Shown in pieces: positions 9,286-18,429 of a stretch of DNA of 64,000 bases (the stretch's first letter is position 1; every line of letters starts with the position of its first letter). The stretch covers positions 124,001 to 188,000 of the forward strand of contig NZ_LMDJ01000035.1 in the NCBI RefSeq assembly GCF_001425045.1, written 5' to 3'. The notes under the pieces were generated by a model that was not told the DNA's origin, did no database searches, and saw only the letters and a program-made list of their open reading frames with translations. The stretch comes from Massilia sp. Root351 (lineage in GTDB: Bacteria; Pseudomonadota; Gammaproteobacteria; Burkholderiales; Burkholderiaceae_D). A program made the position numbers and the translations under genes.

Positions 9286-10523
9286 ACGGTTCCAAGCCGA
9301 AGCTGGTCTTCATCTCGCCCGTGTTCCTGTTTCCGAACGACGCGGGCGGCAAGATCCGCAGCACCAATATCCTGCGCGGCCTGAAGGGCGGCGCCTTCCA
9401 CGTGACCTTGCTGAGCGCGGCCACGCCGGAGCAGGCGCGCCGCTGGAGCAAGGAAATTGCCGGCGTGTGCGACGAATTCGTGCCGTGGCAGCCGGCGCCG
9501 CACCGCCCCATGTGGCGGCGCGCCTTCGACCTGCTGGGCAGCCTGCCGGTGAATGTGGCCAACGACAGGACGCGCCCGGGCATGGACGCGGTGCGCCAGC
9601 TGGCGCAGCGGCCCGATGTCGACCTGATGGTGTTCGACTTCGTGCATTCGGCCGTACTGCGTCCGGCCACCCTGCGCATGCGCAGCACCTGCTTTACGCA
9701 CAACGTGGAGGCGGAAATTTTTGCGCGCCACGCGAAGCAGGCGCGCGGCCCGCACAAGCGCTGGCTGTGGGGTTCGCAGCACACCAAGATGGCGCAGTTC
9801 GAAGGCGACGCGCTGCGCAGCTTCGACAGCGTGATCGCGGTCTCCGAGCGCGACGCGCGCTTCTTCAAGGACGCCTACCAGGTGGCCGAGTCGTACGCGA
9901 TTCCCACCGGCGTGGACCTGGATTTCTTCTCCTACCAGGACCCGCCGGCGGTGGACGCGGCCACGCCGCCGACCGTGGTGTTTACCGGCTCCATGGACTG
10001 GGCCGCCAATATCGACGGCATCCAGTTTTTCCTGGGCCAGGTATGGCCGAAAGTGCTGGCGGCGCGGCCGGAAGCGCGCTTCGTGATCGTGGGGCGCAAC
10101 CCGCCGGCCTCGCTGCAGGCGCTGGCGCGCACCACCGCCAACGTGGAGTTCACCGGCTTTGTCGATGATGTGCGCACTTATGTGCACAAGGCGCATGCCT
10201 TCGTGATCCCGCTGCTGGTGGGCGGCGGCACGCGCATCAAGGCTTTCGAGGCCATGGCCATGGGCTGCCCGGTGGTGTCGACCGCGATCGGCATCGAGGG
10301 GCTGGATGCGGACAAGGACGTGCACTACCTGGAGCGCGACGATCCGGCCGCCATGGCGGACGCGGTGCTGCAGCTGCTGGCCGACGGCGCGCTGCGCGAC
10401 GGCCTGGCGCGGCGCGCGCGCCAACTGGTGGAAGAGCGCTTCGGCCACGAGAAGGCGGCGCGGGTGTTCGAGGACATCTGTTTGCGCACGCTGGCGCTGC
10501 CGGCGGCGACCGAGGCCGCGTGA
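9282..10523 (+). CDS. GT4 glycosyltransferase, stp1-like
   Basis: A cytoplasmic glycosyltransferase of 413 residues. It starts at GTG 9282, overlapping the TGA of the preceding dehydrogenase by 4 bases. The N-terminus LVFISPVFLFPNDAGGKIRS matches the pattern of exosortase-associated sugar transferase 1 proteins. The C-terminal half has VFTGSMDWAANIDGIQFF and VIPLLVGGGTRIKAFEAMA, the donor-binding region of that branch. It is a paralogue of the gene at 14135-15349. Last gene of the rightward operon, followed by a strong terminator. Confidence 0.87.
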   Translation: MNGSKPKLVFISPVFLFPNDAGGKIRSTNILRGLKGGAFHVTLLSAATPEQARRWSKEIAGVCDEFVPWQPAPHRPMWRRAFDLLGSLPVNVANDRTRPGMDAVRQLAQRPDVDLMVFDFVHSAVLRPATLRMRSTCFTHNVEAEIFARHAKQARGPHKRWLWGSQHTKMAQFEGDALRSFDSVIAVSERDARFFKDAYQVAESYAIPTGVDLDFFSYQDPPAVDAATPPTVVFTGSMDWAANIDGIQFFLGQVWPKVLAARPEARFVIVGRNPPASLQALARTTANVEFTGFVDDVRTYVHKAHAFVIPLLVGGGTRIKAFEAMAMGCPVVSTAIGIEGLDADKDVHYLERDDPAAMADAVLQLLADGALRDGLARRARQLVEERFGHEKAARVFEDICLRTLALPAATEAA

Positions 10524-10554
10524 AGGCCGGCGGGTTACACGTCCGGCAGGCAGG

Positions 10555-10592
10555 GCGGGTTAGCGGCGCAGCCGCGTAACCCGCTTTTTTTT
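10555..10592 (+). terminator. Rho-independent terminator closing the ugd operon
   Basis: GCGGGTTA (10555-10562) pairs exactly with TAACCCGC (10577-10584). An inner GCGGC/GCCGC helix adds five pairs around a GCA loop, with one bulged G. Eight T residues follow directly. The T-run is on the + side, so it serves the rightward operon; the leftward amidotransferase gene ends inside the T-run. Confidence 0.93.
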
Positions 10593-12486
10593 AAGCCGCC
10601 ATTTCCTTGCGCAGGAAGGCTTCGAACATCAGCAAAGTCCAGATCGGCGCGCTGTAGTCGCGGCGGCCGGACTGGTGGTGCTCCACCAGCTCGTGCAGGA
10701 AGGCCTTGTTGAATATCCCCGTGTCGGCCAGCATCGGCCCGAGCAGCGAGTCGCGCACGCGCTGCGCCAGCGGGCCCCGGAACCACGCCGCCAGCGGCAC
10801 GGCAAAGCCCATTTTCTTGCGGTACAGGATGTCGTGCGGCAGGTGCGCCTCCAGACTCTTCTTGAACACGTACTTGCCCTCGCCGCCGCGCAGCTTCATG
10901 TTCGACGGCAGGCCGGAAATCCATTCCACCAGCTTGTGGTCCAGCAGCGGCACCCGCACTTCCAGGGCGTGCGCCATTGAGGCGCGATCGACCTTGGTCA
11001 GGATGTCGCCCGGCAGATAGGTCTTCATGTCGATGTACTGGATCAGCGACAGCGGATCGTCGGTGGGCGACTTGGCGGCATGGCCACGCATCACGTCGAT
11101 GGCGCGGTAGCCTTGCAGGCCGGCGCGGAAGCTCGGGCTGAGCAGCTTGTCGCGCATGGCGTCGGACATGATGGTCACGCCGTGGAAATAACCCTCCACC
11201 GCGTCGCGCGCCAGCGCCTCGAAGGTGGTCTTGGCGCGGAACACGCGCGGCGCCCAGTCGGCCTTCGGATACAGCCGGCCCAGGGTGCCGAACACCGGCT
11301 TGCGCAGGCTGTCGGGAATGCGGCCGCGCACGTTCTGCTCGGCCATCGCATAGCGGTAGCGGCGGTAGCCGGCCAGGTTCTCGTCGCCGCCGTCGCCCGA
11401 CAGCGCCACCGTGACGCGCTTGCGCGCCAGCTGGCACACGCGGTAGGTCGGAATCGCGGAACTGTCGGCGAAGGGTTCGTCGTACAGGTGGGCCAGCGTG
11501 TCGAGCAGGCCGTAGTCGTCGGTGTCCACGGTCTCGGTGTAGTGGTCGGTCTGGTACTGCGCGGCCACCATGGAGGCGTACTCGGATTCGTCGTAGGCCT
11601 TGTCGTTGAAGGCGATCGAACAGGTGTGCACCGGGCCTTCATTCAAGCCGGCCATCATCGCCACCACCGCGCTCGAATCGACGCCGCCGGACAGGAAGGC
11701 GCCCAGCGGCACCTCGGCCACCAGGCGGATCTTGACCGCCTCGCGGATGCGGGTCAGCAGCTCTTCCTGCGCGTCCTCGTCGGACATGGCGCCGTGCAGC
11801 TTGAACGGCACATCCCAATATTGCTTGGGCTGGGCCATCGGCGCGCCGACTTTTTGCAGCAGGGTGAAGCCGGGCGACAGCTTGAGCGCGCCCTTGAAGA
11901 TGGTTTTCGGCTCCGGCACGTAGCCGTAGGCGAAGTAGTCTTCCACTGCCTGCGGATCGATCTCGCGGTTCAGTTGCGGCAGGGTGCGCAGCGCCTTCAG
12001 CTCGGAACTGAAAGCGAAGAAGCCGTCCGGCAGCATGGTGTAGTAGAGCGGCTTGACGCCCATGCGGTCGCGCCCCAGGAACATCACCTGCTGGTTGCGG
12101 TCCCACAGGCCGAAGGCGAACATGCCGCGGAAGCGGTGCACGCAGTCCTCGCCCCACTCTTCCCACGCGTGCACGATCACCTCGGTGTCGCAGCGGGTGC
12201 GGAAGGTGTGGCCCAGGCCCTTCAGTTCCTCGGTCAGCTCGCGGTAGTTGTAGATCTCGCCGTTGTAGCAGACCATCACGCTGCCGTCCTCGTTGCCCAG
12301 CGGCTGCAGGCCGGCCGCCACGTCGATCACCGACAGGCGGCGGTGGCCGAAGCCCACGCCCGGCTCGATGTACAGGTCGGCCTCGTCCGGGCCGCGATGG
12401 TGCTGCGTTTCATTCATCCGCGCCAGCAGCGCGCGGTCGATTTCGCGCGTGCCGCGCGTATCAAACATTCCGACTATTCCACACAT
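10591..12486 (-). CDS. asnB: Asparagine-synthase-type amidotransferase, XrtA system-associated
   Basis: A glutamine-dependent amidotransferase of 631 residues (exosortase A amidotransferase 1, TIGR03108 type). After Met removal Cys2 is the glutaminase nucleophile (MCGIVGMFD), supported by HRR (48-50), YNGE (74-77) and the CDTE motif (99-102). The synthetase half has the ATP-pyrophosphatase loop SGGVDSS at 266-272. Reaction: ATP-driven amidation of a carboxylate, here probably a uronic acid or another acidic group of the polymer or its precursor. Last gene of the XrtA operon, 41 bases after xrtA. Its complete glutaminase site contrasts with the degenerate second copy at 36596-38449. Confidence 0.93.
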   Translation of the reverse strand: MCGIVGMFDTRGTREIDRALLARMNETQHHRGPDEADLYIEPGVGFGHRRLSVIDVAAGLQPLGNEDGSVMVCYNGEIYNYRELTEELKGLGHTFRTRCDTEVIVHAWEEWGEDCVHRFRGMFAFGLWDRNQQVMFLGRDRMGVKPLYYTMLPDGFFAFSSELKALRTLPQLNREIDPQAVEDYFAYGYVPEPKTIFKGALKLSPGFTLLQKVGAPMAQPKQYWDVPFKLHGAMSDEDAQEELLTRIREAVKIRLVAEVPLGAFLSGGVDSSAVVAMMAGLNEGPVHTCSIAFNDKAYDESEYASMVAAQYQTDHYTETVDTDDYGLLDTLAHLYDEPFADSSAIPTYRVCQLARKRVTVALSGDGGDENLAGYRRYRYAMAEQNVRGRIPDSLRKPVFGTLGRLYPKADWAPRVFRAKTTFEALARDAVEGYFHGVTIMSDAMRDKLLSPSFRAGLQGYRAIDVMRGHAAKSPTDDPLSLIQYIDMKTYLPGDILTKVDRASMAHALEVRVPLLDHKLVEWISGLPSNMKLRGGEGKYVFKKSLEAHLPHDILYRKKMGFAVPLAAWFRGPLAQRVRDSLLGPMLADTGIFNKAFLHELVEHHQSGRRDYSAPIWTLLMFEAFLRKEMAA

Positions 12487-12527
12487 GATGTCCCGCGCTT
12501 TCCAGTTTCAGTATCTATTAACGCTGC

Positions 12528-14138
12528 TTACTTGCGTCTGTTCGCATCCAGGGCGGCATCCACCCGGGCCAGGTTCGCAGCGAGGAATTCGCGCATCGCG
12601 GCGCGCGCCAGTTCCGGCTTGTCTTCGAACGGCGAGAAGACCATGACGGCGGCGCCGTCGTCGCTGCCGGTAAGCACCTTCTGCTTCACCTGCAGCACTT
12701 TGCCGAGGTAATCGTTGGCGGTGTAGCGGCCGTCGACCCAGTACCAGTTCCACACCAGCATGCGTCCGCCGGCGCCCGCCAGCGTGCTCTCGCGCACGGC
12801 CAGCATGCGGCCGCCCACGTTCTCCTCGCGCAGCGCCGACGCCACGCTCTGCCAGTGCGGATCCTTCTCCGCCGCCATGCGGTTCACCGAGCTGATCAGC
12901 TTGGTATTGTGGTCCTGCTTGCGGTAGTAGCGCAGGTGCACGCCGACCGGATGGCCGGCCCCGAGCGCGTAGTACTGCTGCAGTTCGGCGCTGGCCGCCG
13001 GATAGCTCGGCGACCATTGCACGAATGGCGTGGTTTGCGGCCAGGCGGCGGCGAAGCCGGACAGCTCGGCGGGCGCCGCCGCGCCTTCGCGCTGCTCCAG
13101 CCAGGCCGCGTACGCCGGCCAGACGCCGACGCAGACGGCAATGGCCAGCACGGCGGCGGCAAAGCGGCCGAATGGCGCGCTGGCGGCCGACGCCGCCGCC
13201 TCGGCGGCGGAGCGCGCCGGCGCGCTCTGCTGGTCCGGCGGCGCATCCTCGCGCCACAGGCTGCCCAGCCAGAACAGCAGGAACATCACCACGCCGAAGA
13301 ACAGCCAGCCGTAAATCAGGTGGTCGACGCCGACCGCCACTGTCATGCCGCTCAGGTGGCCCAGCATCACGATCATGTAGGCGCGCAGGCCGTTGGCCAG
13401 GATGGGCACCAGCGCCGAGGCCAGGATGAACAGCGCGCGGCGCCAGGTGCTGCGGAAGGTCAGGTAGGCATACAGGCAGCCCAGCGTGACCGAGGCGATC
13501 AGGTAGCGCACGCCGCTGCACGCCTCCACCACCGACCAGTTGCCGCTCGGGATGGAGAAGTTGGTGCCGTCGCGCAGCACCGGAATGCCGGTGGCGCGCA
13601 GCGCCCACACGGTGAAGTCGGCGGTGACGCCGATCAGCGGATTGATGAAGATGTCGCCGAAGGGCACGGCGAACAGCAGGAACGCCAGCGGGAAGGCCAG
13701 CGCCCAGGCGATGCGCTTGCCCAGCAGCGCCAGCACCACCAGCGGCAGCATGGCAACGAAGGCGTAGTGGCGCACGATCTGCACGTCGCCGAATTCGGCC
13801 AGCAGCCAGCCGGCGCCGCAGGCGGCCAGCAGCAGCAAGGCCGGCCAGTACGGCGCGGCGGGCAGCTGCGCGATGGCGTCGCGGCGCTGCCACACCAGCC
13901 ACAGGCTGATCGGCACGATCACGTAGCCGTGGGTGAAGGTGCCGGAACTGTCCCAGATCTCGACGATGGAGCGGGCGGTGGCGAAATAGGCCAGCAAGGG
14001 CAGCAGCAGCGCCACCACGGTCAACAGCAGCAAGGCCTTGCGCGCGCCGGGCATGGGGGCCGGCGCGGAGCCTGGCCCGGCGGCGGCGCCGGCCGCATTG
14101 GCCGCGTCGGCGGCGCTTGGCAGGATACTGGATGTCAT
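12528..14138 (-). CDS. xrtA: Exosortase A fused to EpsI domain
   Basis: An integral inner-membrane transpeptidase that recognises PEP-CTERM tails, cleaves them and presumably transfers the protein to an envelope acceptor. The catalytic triad is visible: Cys207 in VVEACSGVRY, Arg252 in ANGLRAY and His273 in GVDHLIYGW, spread over about eight hydrophobic helices (residues 34-300). After an Ala-rich linker, one more helix (about 318-335) leads into a periplasmic EpsI-like domain (about 340-536) whose fold is known mainly from exosortase loci. The fused form is common in betaproteobacteria. The start ATG overlaps the stop of the upstream sugar transferase by 4 bases. The extreme N-terminus (1-30) is Ala/Pro-rich and likely disordered. 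Confidence 0.96.
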   Translation of the reverse strand: MTSSILPSAADAANAAGAAAGPGSAPAPMPGARKALLLLTVVALLLPLLAYFATARSIVEIWDSSGTFTHGYVIVPISLWLVWQRRDAIAQLPAAPYWPALLLLAACGAGWLLAEFGDVQIVRHYAFVAMLPLVVLALLGKRIAWALAFPLAFLLFAVPFGDIFINPLIGVTADFTVWALRATGIPVLRDGTNFSIPSGNWSVVEACSGVRYLIASVTLGCLYAYLTFRSTWRRALFILASALVPILANGLRAYMIVMLGHLSGMTVAVGVDHLIYGWLFFGVVMFLLFWLGSLWREDAPPDQQSAPARSAAEAAASAASAPFGRFAAAVLAIAVCVGVWPAYAAWLEQREGAAAPAELSGFAAAWPQTTPFVQWSPSYPAASAELQQYYALGAGHPVGVHLRYYRKQDHNTKLISSVNRMAAEKDPHWQSVASALREENVGGRMLAVRESTLAGAGGRMLVWNWYWVDGRYTANDYLGKVLQVKQKVLTGSDDGAAVMVFSPFEDKPELARAAMREFLAANLARVDAALDANRRK

Positions 14139-15349
14139 GCTTCTTTCCTTACAGGGCGGCCGGCTTCCAGCAGTGCACAGACCTGGGCCAGATGGCTGTT
14201 CCAGCCATACAGATGTTCAACGGTGGCGCGCGCGGCGGCGCCGATGGCCGCCTCCGGCCGTTCCAGCGCGCCGTTCACGGCGTCGATGAACGCGTGCGCG
14301 TCGGCCGCCAGCAGCAGTTCGCGGCCCGGTTCGGCCTGGATGCCTTCCAGCGCCTGCGGCGACACCACCACCGTGCGCGCCATGGCCATCGCCTCCAGCA
14401 CCTTGTTCTGGATCCCGCGCGCGATGCGCAGCGGCGCCACGCACAGCGCGGCGTGCGCCACGTAAGGCCGTACGTCCGGCACGGTGCCGGTGACCACCAC
14501 GCCGGGCAGGCCGGCGAGCTGCTGCACTTCGGACGCGGGCCGCGCGCCGACGATGTAGAACACGGCCTGCGGATGGCGCGCGCGCACTGCGGGCAGCACC
14601 TCCTCGGCAAACCAGGTGACGGCATCGATGTTGGGCCAGTAGTCCATGGCGCCGGTAAACACCAGCGCCTGCTCGCCCTGCGCGTAGGGGGTGGCGTAGT
14701 CGCCCTGCGGCGAGAAGTACACCGTGTCCACGCCGTTGCTGAAGTGGCCGGTGCGCGCCGCGCTTTCCGGCGCCAGTTTGCGGAACAGGTCGGCCTCCGG
14801 CTCGGACACGAACAGCGCCGCGTCGCACTCGCGCGCCACGCGGCGCTCGTAGGCCAGCAGCTGGCGCGCCTCGTGCGCGTACAGCATGCTCATGGGCCAG
14901 GACTTCTTCTCGGCGTACTGGCGCCACTTGTCGGAATCGACGTCGACGAAATCGACCACCCGCGTGGCGTCCGGATAGGCCTCGGCGTACTGCGCCATGG
15001 CCGAGGAGAACACCACGATGCGGCTGATGCCTTCGCGCTGCACGGTGCCGTCCACCCAGCGCCGCAGGCCCGCGTCGCGATAGTAGTCCAGCGACAGCGA
15101 GCGGTTGCCCAGCAGCGCACCGAGGCTGCGCACGCGCGCCTGCTTCGGATGCAGCGGCGCGAAGTGCGCGCTGGCGGTCAGCGCTTCCAGGCGCGGCACG
15201 TGCTGCCAGTCGTCCTCGTCGTCGACAAAGGTGGCCAGGTGCACGCGGTAGTGCTCCGCCAGGTGCTTGAGCAAATGGTAGGAGCGGATCTTGTCGCCTT
15301 TGTTGGGCGGGTACGGTATCCGGTGTACCAGCAGGAGCAGGTTGTCCAT
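14135..15349 (-). CDS. GT4 sugar transferase, PEP-CTERM/XrtA-associated (stp1)
   Basis: A cytoplasmic glycosyltransferase of 404 residues of the exosortase-associated transferase 1 family (TIGR03087 type). The N-terminus LLLLVHRIPYPPNKGDKIRS is the family hallmark. VFTGAMDYWPNIDAVTWF and the glutamate-containing APLRIARGIQNKVLEAMAM region form the donor half. It overlaps xrtA by 4 bases and follows the FemAB gene after only 4 bases. Predicted to add a sugar to the lipid-linked repeat unit; donor unknown. Confidence 0.92.
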   Translation of the reverse strand: MDNLLLLVHRIPYPPNKGDKIRSYHLLKHLAEHYRVHLATFVDDEDDWQHVPRLEALTASAHFAPLHPKQARVRSLGALLGNRSLSLDYYRDAGLRRWVDGTVQREGISRIVVFSSAMAQYAEAYPDATRVVDFVDVDSDKWRQYAEKKSWPMSMLYAHEARQLLAYERRVARECDAALFVSEPEADLFRKLAPESAARTGHFSNGVDTVYFSPQGDYATPYAQGEQALVFTGAMDYWPNIDAVTWFAEEVLPAVRARHPQAVFYIVGARPASEVQQLAGLPGVVVTGTVPDVRPYVAHAALCVAPLRIARGIQNKVLEAMAMARTVVVSPQALEGIQAEPGRELLLAADAHAFIDAVNGALERPEAAIGAAARATVEHLYGWNSHLAQVCALLEAGRPVRKEA

Positions 15350-15353
15350 GGCG

Positions 15354-16430
15354 CTATCCCAGGCTGCGGACGATATGCGGTCCCAGCAGATTGGCCACCG
15401 GCAGCGGCAGCTTCTTCCACAGCTTGATGAAGAGCTGGTACTTCGGATTGAGCGGATTGTTGTCCGGCAGCTCGCTGGCCGCGTGCATCTGGTACTCGTA
15501 GGCCAGTGGGGTAGCGCTGAAACCCCAGTTCTTCTTGAAGTCGTAGGCGCCGGTGCCGAGCTTGCTGCGCCCGAAGTCGAACAGCCGCACGCCGCGCTCG
15601 ACCGACGCTTCCATCAGGTTCCAGTACATGAAGTCGTTGCCCGCCACCTCGCGCGCGATCGGCATGCTGCCGCCGTAGTAGGGCAACACCTCGTCGCGCC
15701 AGAAGAAGCTCATCACGCCGGCCACCGGCTCGCCGTCCTTGACGATGATGCGGATTTCACACTGCTCGCCGAACAGTTCCTTGATCAGCGCGAAGTACTT
15801 CTTCGGGAACACCGGCGTGCCCAGGCGCAGCACGCTGGTGGCGTAGATGTGGAAGAAGCGGTCCACGGTCTGGTCGATTTGCGCCGTGAGGCCGCACTTG
15901 ATGCCCTTGCGTACCATCGCGCGCTGCTTGCGTGGGATGGCGTTCATGTTTTCCTCGTGGTTGGCGCTGATGGCTTTGCGGAAGGTGACGTACAAATCCT
16001 TCACGTGCCAGCCCGGCTTGCCGGTCGGTTCGATGTTGCGGTATTCCAGGTGGCCCACGCCCAGCTCGCCGGCCAACTTGGCGGCGGCCGCGTCCAGCAT
16101 GGCGCGCGCGTGGTCGTTCAGCGCCACCACGCCGCCGTGCACGCAGAATGGCAGCGAGCTGAGCGAGTGGCCGAACAGCCGGCTCTTGATCTGGCACAAG
16201 CCCAGGATGCCCTGGATCTGGCCGTCCTGCTCGACGTAGTAGAACCAGGTCTTGTGGCCGTAGCAGCGCTGGATCAGCGTCTGCCATGCGCTCAGGTGGA
16301 AGAAGGTGGCCTGCGGCGCGGCGCGCACGAAGGCGTCCCAGCGGCCGTGGTCGGCCGGGGTCAGCAGTTTCAGGGTGGCGGCGGCGGCCGGCGCTTGCTG
16401 CTGCGGCACTGCGTCGATGACGGAACTCAT
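15354..16430 (-). CDS. FemAB family protein, XrtA/PEP-CTERM system-associated
   Basis: A GNAT-fold acyl/aminoacyl transferase of 358 residues of the exosortase-linked FemAB family (TIGR03019 type). Features include ATFFHLSAWQTLIQRCYGHK near residues 41-60, IPRKQRAMVRKG and the C-terminal FDFGRSKLGTGAYDFKKNWG. FemAB enzymes join amino acids to cell-wall precursors; here the acceptor is unknown and could be an amino sugar of the polysaccharide. The start at 16430 forms an ATGA overlap with the upstream deacetylase gene; a longer frame upstream is antisense-free but merely shadows that gene. Confidence 0.92.
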   Translation of the reverse strand: MSSVIDAVPQQQAPAAAATLKLLTPADHGRWDAFVRAAPQATFFHLSAWQTLIQRCYGHKTWFYYVEQDGQIQGILGLCQIKSRLFGHSLSSLPFCVHGGVVALNDHARAMLDAAAAKLAGELGVGHLEYRNIEPTGKPGWHVKDLYVTFRKAISANHEENMNAIPRKQRAMVRKGIKCGLTAQIDQTVDRFFHIYATSVLRLGTPVFPKKYFALIKELFGEQCEIRIIVKDGEPVAGVMSFFWRDEVLPYYGGSMPIAREVAGNDFMYWNLMEASVERGVRLFDFGRSKLGTGAYDFKKNWGFSATPLAYEYQMHAASELPDNNPLNPKYQLFIKLWKKLPLPVANLLGPHIVRSLG

Positions 16431-17293
16431 GGCTTGCCCAGGAAGATGCGGTCCATGCGGTCCCACGCGAAATCGCGCGTGAGCGCCTGGATGCGGCCAT
16501 CCATCCTGGCCAGGTTGACGTAGTGGCGGAAGCGCGTCTTCAGGTTGATGCCGTCCGGACGCGGCTGGCCAGGGTCGATCTCCCATGGATGGAAGTAGAA
16601 GATCGCGGGCTGGCCGTCCTCCTGGTTCACCTTGCGCATCATCCAGCGCGACAGCGAATACGGCAGCAGGCGGAAATAGCCGCCGCCGCCGGCCGGCAGG
16701 TTGCGCGAGCCCATGCGCACGGTGGTGATCGGCACTTCCAGCAGGCCGCCGGCGTTTTCCGGATGCCAGGCGAAGCGCGGCGCGTCCGGCATGCCGTAGT
16801 GGTCGTGCTGCACCGGGTAGATGCTGGAACTGTAGCGGTAGCCCGCTTCCTGCAGCGCATCGAGCGCCCACAGGTTGCCATGGCCGATGGAGAAGCTCGG
16901 CGCGCGGTAGCCCAGCACCGCCTGGCCGCCCAGGTCCTCCAGGATGGCCTTGCTGCTGCCGATGTCCTGCATGAAGGCGGCGCGGTCCTGGTCCGAGGCG
17001 CGCAGGTGGCCGTAGCCGTGGCTGGCCAGCTCGTGGCCGCCGGCCACGATGCGCTTGACCATGGCCGGATAGCGCTCGGCGATCCAGCCCAGCGTGAAGA
17101 AGGTGGCGTGCACATTGCCCGCTTCCAGGATGGCCAGGATGCGGTCGATATTGGCTTCCACGCGGCACTCGCGCTCGGGCCAGCTGTCGCGCGCGATATA
17201 AGGCGCGAAGGCGGAGACCTGGAAGTAGTCTTCCACGTCGATGGTCATGGCGTTGCGGATCGGCGCGCGGGCCGGGTTCTGGACGTGGTTCAT
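16427..17293 (-). CDS. Polysaccharide deacetylase (NodB-like, DUF3473), XrtA-associated
   Basis: A carbohydrate esterase of 288 residues, TIGR03006 type. It opens with MTIDVEDYFQVS, whose Asp pair is the metal-binding start of the NodB fold. ATFFTLGW, HELASHGYGH (metal His residues) and GYRAPSFS follow. The C-terminal part FYFHPWEIDPGQP is the DUF3473 extension found only in this branch. It probably removes N-acetyl groups from the polymer. The start at 17293 gives an ATGA overlap with wecB; upstream GTG/ATG codons at 17320 and 17305 are alternatives. Confidence 0.92.
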   Translation of the reverse strand: MNHVQNPARAPIRNAMTIDVEDYFQVSAFAPYIARDSWPERECRVEANIDRILAILEAGNVHATFFTLGWIAERYPAMVKRIVAGGHELASHGYGHLRASDQDRAAFMQDIGSSKAILEDLGGQAVLGYRAPSFSIGHGNLWALDALQEAGYRYSSSIYPVQHDHYGMPDAPRFAWHPENAGGLLEVPITTVRMGSRNLPAGGGGYFRLLPYSLSRWMMRKVNQEDGQPAIFYFHPWEIDPGQPRPDGINLKTRFRHYVNLARMDGRIQALTRDFAWDRMDRIFLGKP

Positions 17294-18429
17294 GATGTCT
17301 TGCATCCGTTCTGCATCCACGCTTGCAGCGCGGCGGCGATACGCACGGCGGCCTGGCCGTCCCAGAAGCGCGGCACGCGGCCGGCCTTGCCGCCGCCGGC
17401 CATCACTTCGGCGTAGATGGCCAGGATGCGCTGCGGATCCTGGCCGGCGATGGTGTTGCTGCCCTGCGCCACCGTGATGGGACGCTCGGTGTTGTTGCGC
17501 AGCGTGATGCAGGGCACGCCCAGCGCGGTGGTCTCTTCCTGGATGCCGCCGGAATCGGTCAGCACCACGCGCGCCTGCTTCATCAGTCCCAGCATTTCCA
17601 GGTAGCCCATGGGCGGCAGCAGCAGCACGTTGTCCGTTTCCACCAGGTGGTTCAGGCCGGCCTGTTCTATCATGCCGCGCGTGCGCGGATGCAGCGGGAA
17701 GATCACCGGCGTGCGCTGCGCGATCACGGCCGCCGTCTCGAGCAGGGTGCGCAGCACGGCCGGGTCGTCCACGTTGGACGGACGGTGCAGGGTCAGTACC
17801 GCGTAGCCTTCGGCGCCGTCGGCCAGGCCGGGACGGCCGGCATCGGCCACGATGGCGGCGGCGGGCACGGCGCGCGGCAGGTTGCGCACCAGGGTGTCGA
17901 TCATCACGTTGCCGACGAACTGGATGCGGTGCGCCGCCACGCCTTCGCGCAGCAGGTTTTCTTCGCCGCTTTCCTCGGTGGTAAACAGCAGGTCGGAAAT
18001 CTGGTCGGTCAGCACGCGGTTGATTTCCTCCGGCATGGCGCGGTCGAAGCTGCGCAGGCCCGCCTCCACGTGGATCACCGGCACGCCCTTCTTGGCCGCC
18101 ACCAGCGCGCAGGCGATGGTGGAGTTGACGTCGCCCACCACCAGCACGGCGGTCGGCTGCACCTCATCCAGCGCCGGTTCGAACTTCCTCATCACCTCGG
18201 CGGTCTGCTGCGCGTGGCTGCCGGAACCGACTTCCAGGTTGATGTCCGGCGCCGGGATGCCGAGCGCCTCGAAGTACTGGTGGTTCATGGCCACGTCGTA
18301 ATGCTGGCCGGTGTGCACCAGCTTGACATCCACCTGCGGGCGCAGCGCGGACAGCGCCGCCATGATGGGCGCCATCTTCATGAAATTGGGGCGCGCTCCC
18401 ACCACGCACAGGATGCGGAAGGCGCTCAT
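17290..18429 (-). CDS. wecB: UDP-N-acetylglucosamine 2-epimerase (non-hydrolysing)
   Basis: Interconverts UDP-GlcNAc and UDP-ManNAc in the cytoplasm. The 379-residue length is normal. Signature segments: CVVGARPNFMKMAPI at the N-terminus, VHTGQHYD, HVEAGLRSFDRAMPEEINR (UDP/allosteric site), FPLHPRTRG and TDSGGIQEETTALGVPCITLRNNTERP. It overlaps the genes on both sides by 4 bases, so it is a true member of the XrtA operon. The product would supply ManNAc, or ManNAcA if one of the local dehydrogenases acts on it. Confidence 0.95.
   Translation of the reverse strand: MSAFRILCVVGARPNFMKMAPIMAALSALRPQVDVKLVHTGQHYDVAMNHQYFEALGIPAPDINLEVGSGSHAQQTAEVMRKFEPALDEVQPTAVLVVGDVNSTIACALVAAKKGVPVIHVEAGLRSFDRAMPEEINRVLTDQISDLLFTTEESGEENLLREGVAAHRIQFVGNVMIDTLVRNLPRAVPAAAIVADAGRPGLADGAEGYAVLTLHRPSNVDDPAVLRTLLETAAVIAQRTPVIFPLHPRTRGMIEQAGLNHLVETDNVLLLPPMGYLEMLGLMKQARVVLTDSGGIQEETTALGVPCITLRNNTERPITVAQGSNTIAGQDPQRILAIYAEVMAGGGKAGRVPRFWDGQAAVRIAAALQAWMQNGCKTS

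Noticed and set aside
15354..17168. Single 604-codon frame joining the deacetylase region to FemAB
   Set aside because: The upstream part is a shifted reading of the deacetylase gene; an ATGA overlap at 16430 gives the true FemAB start.
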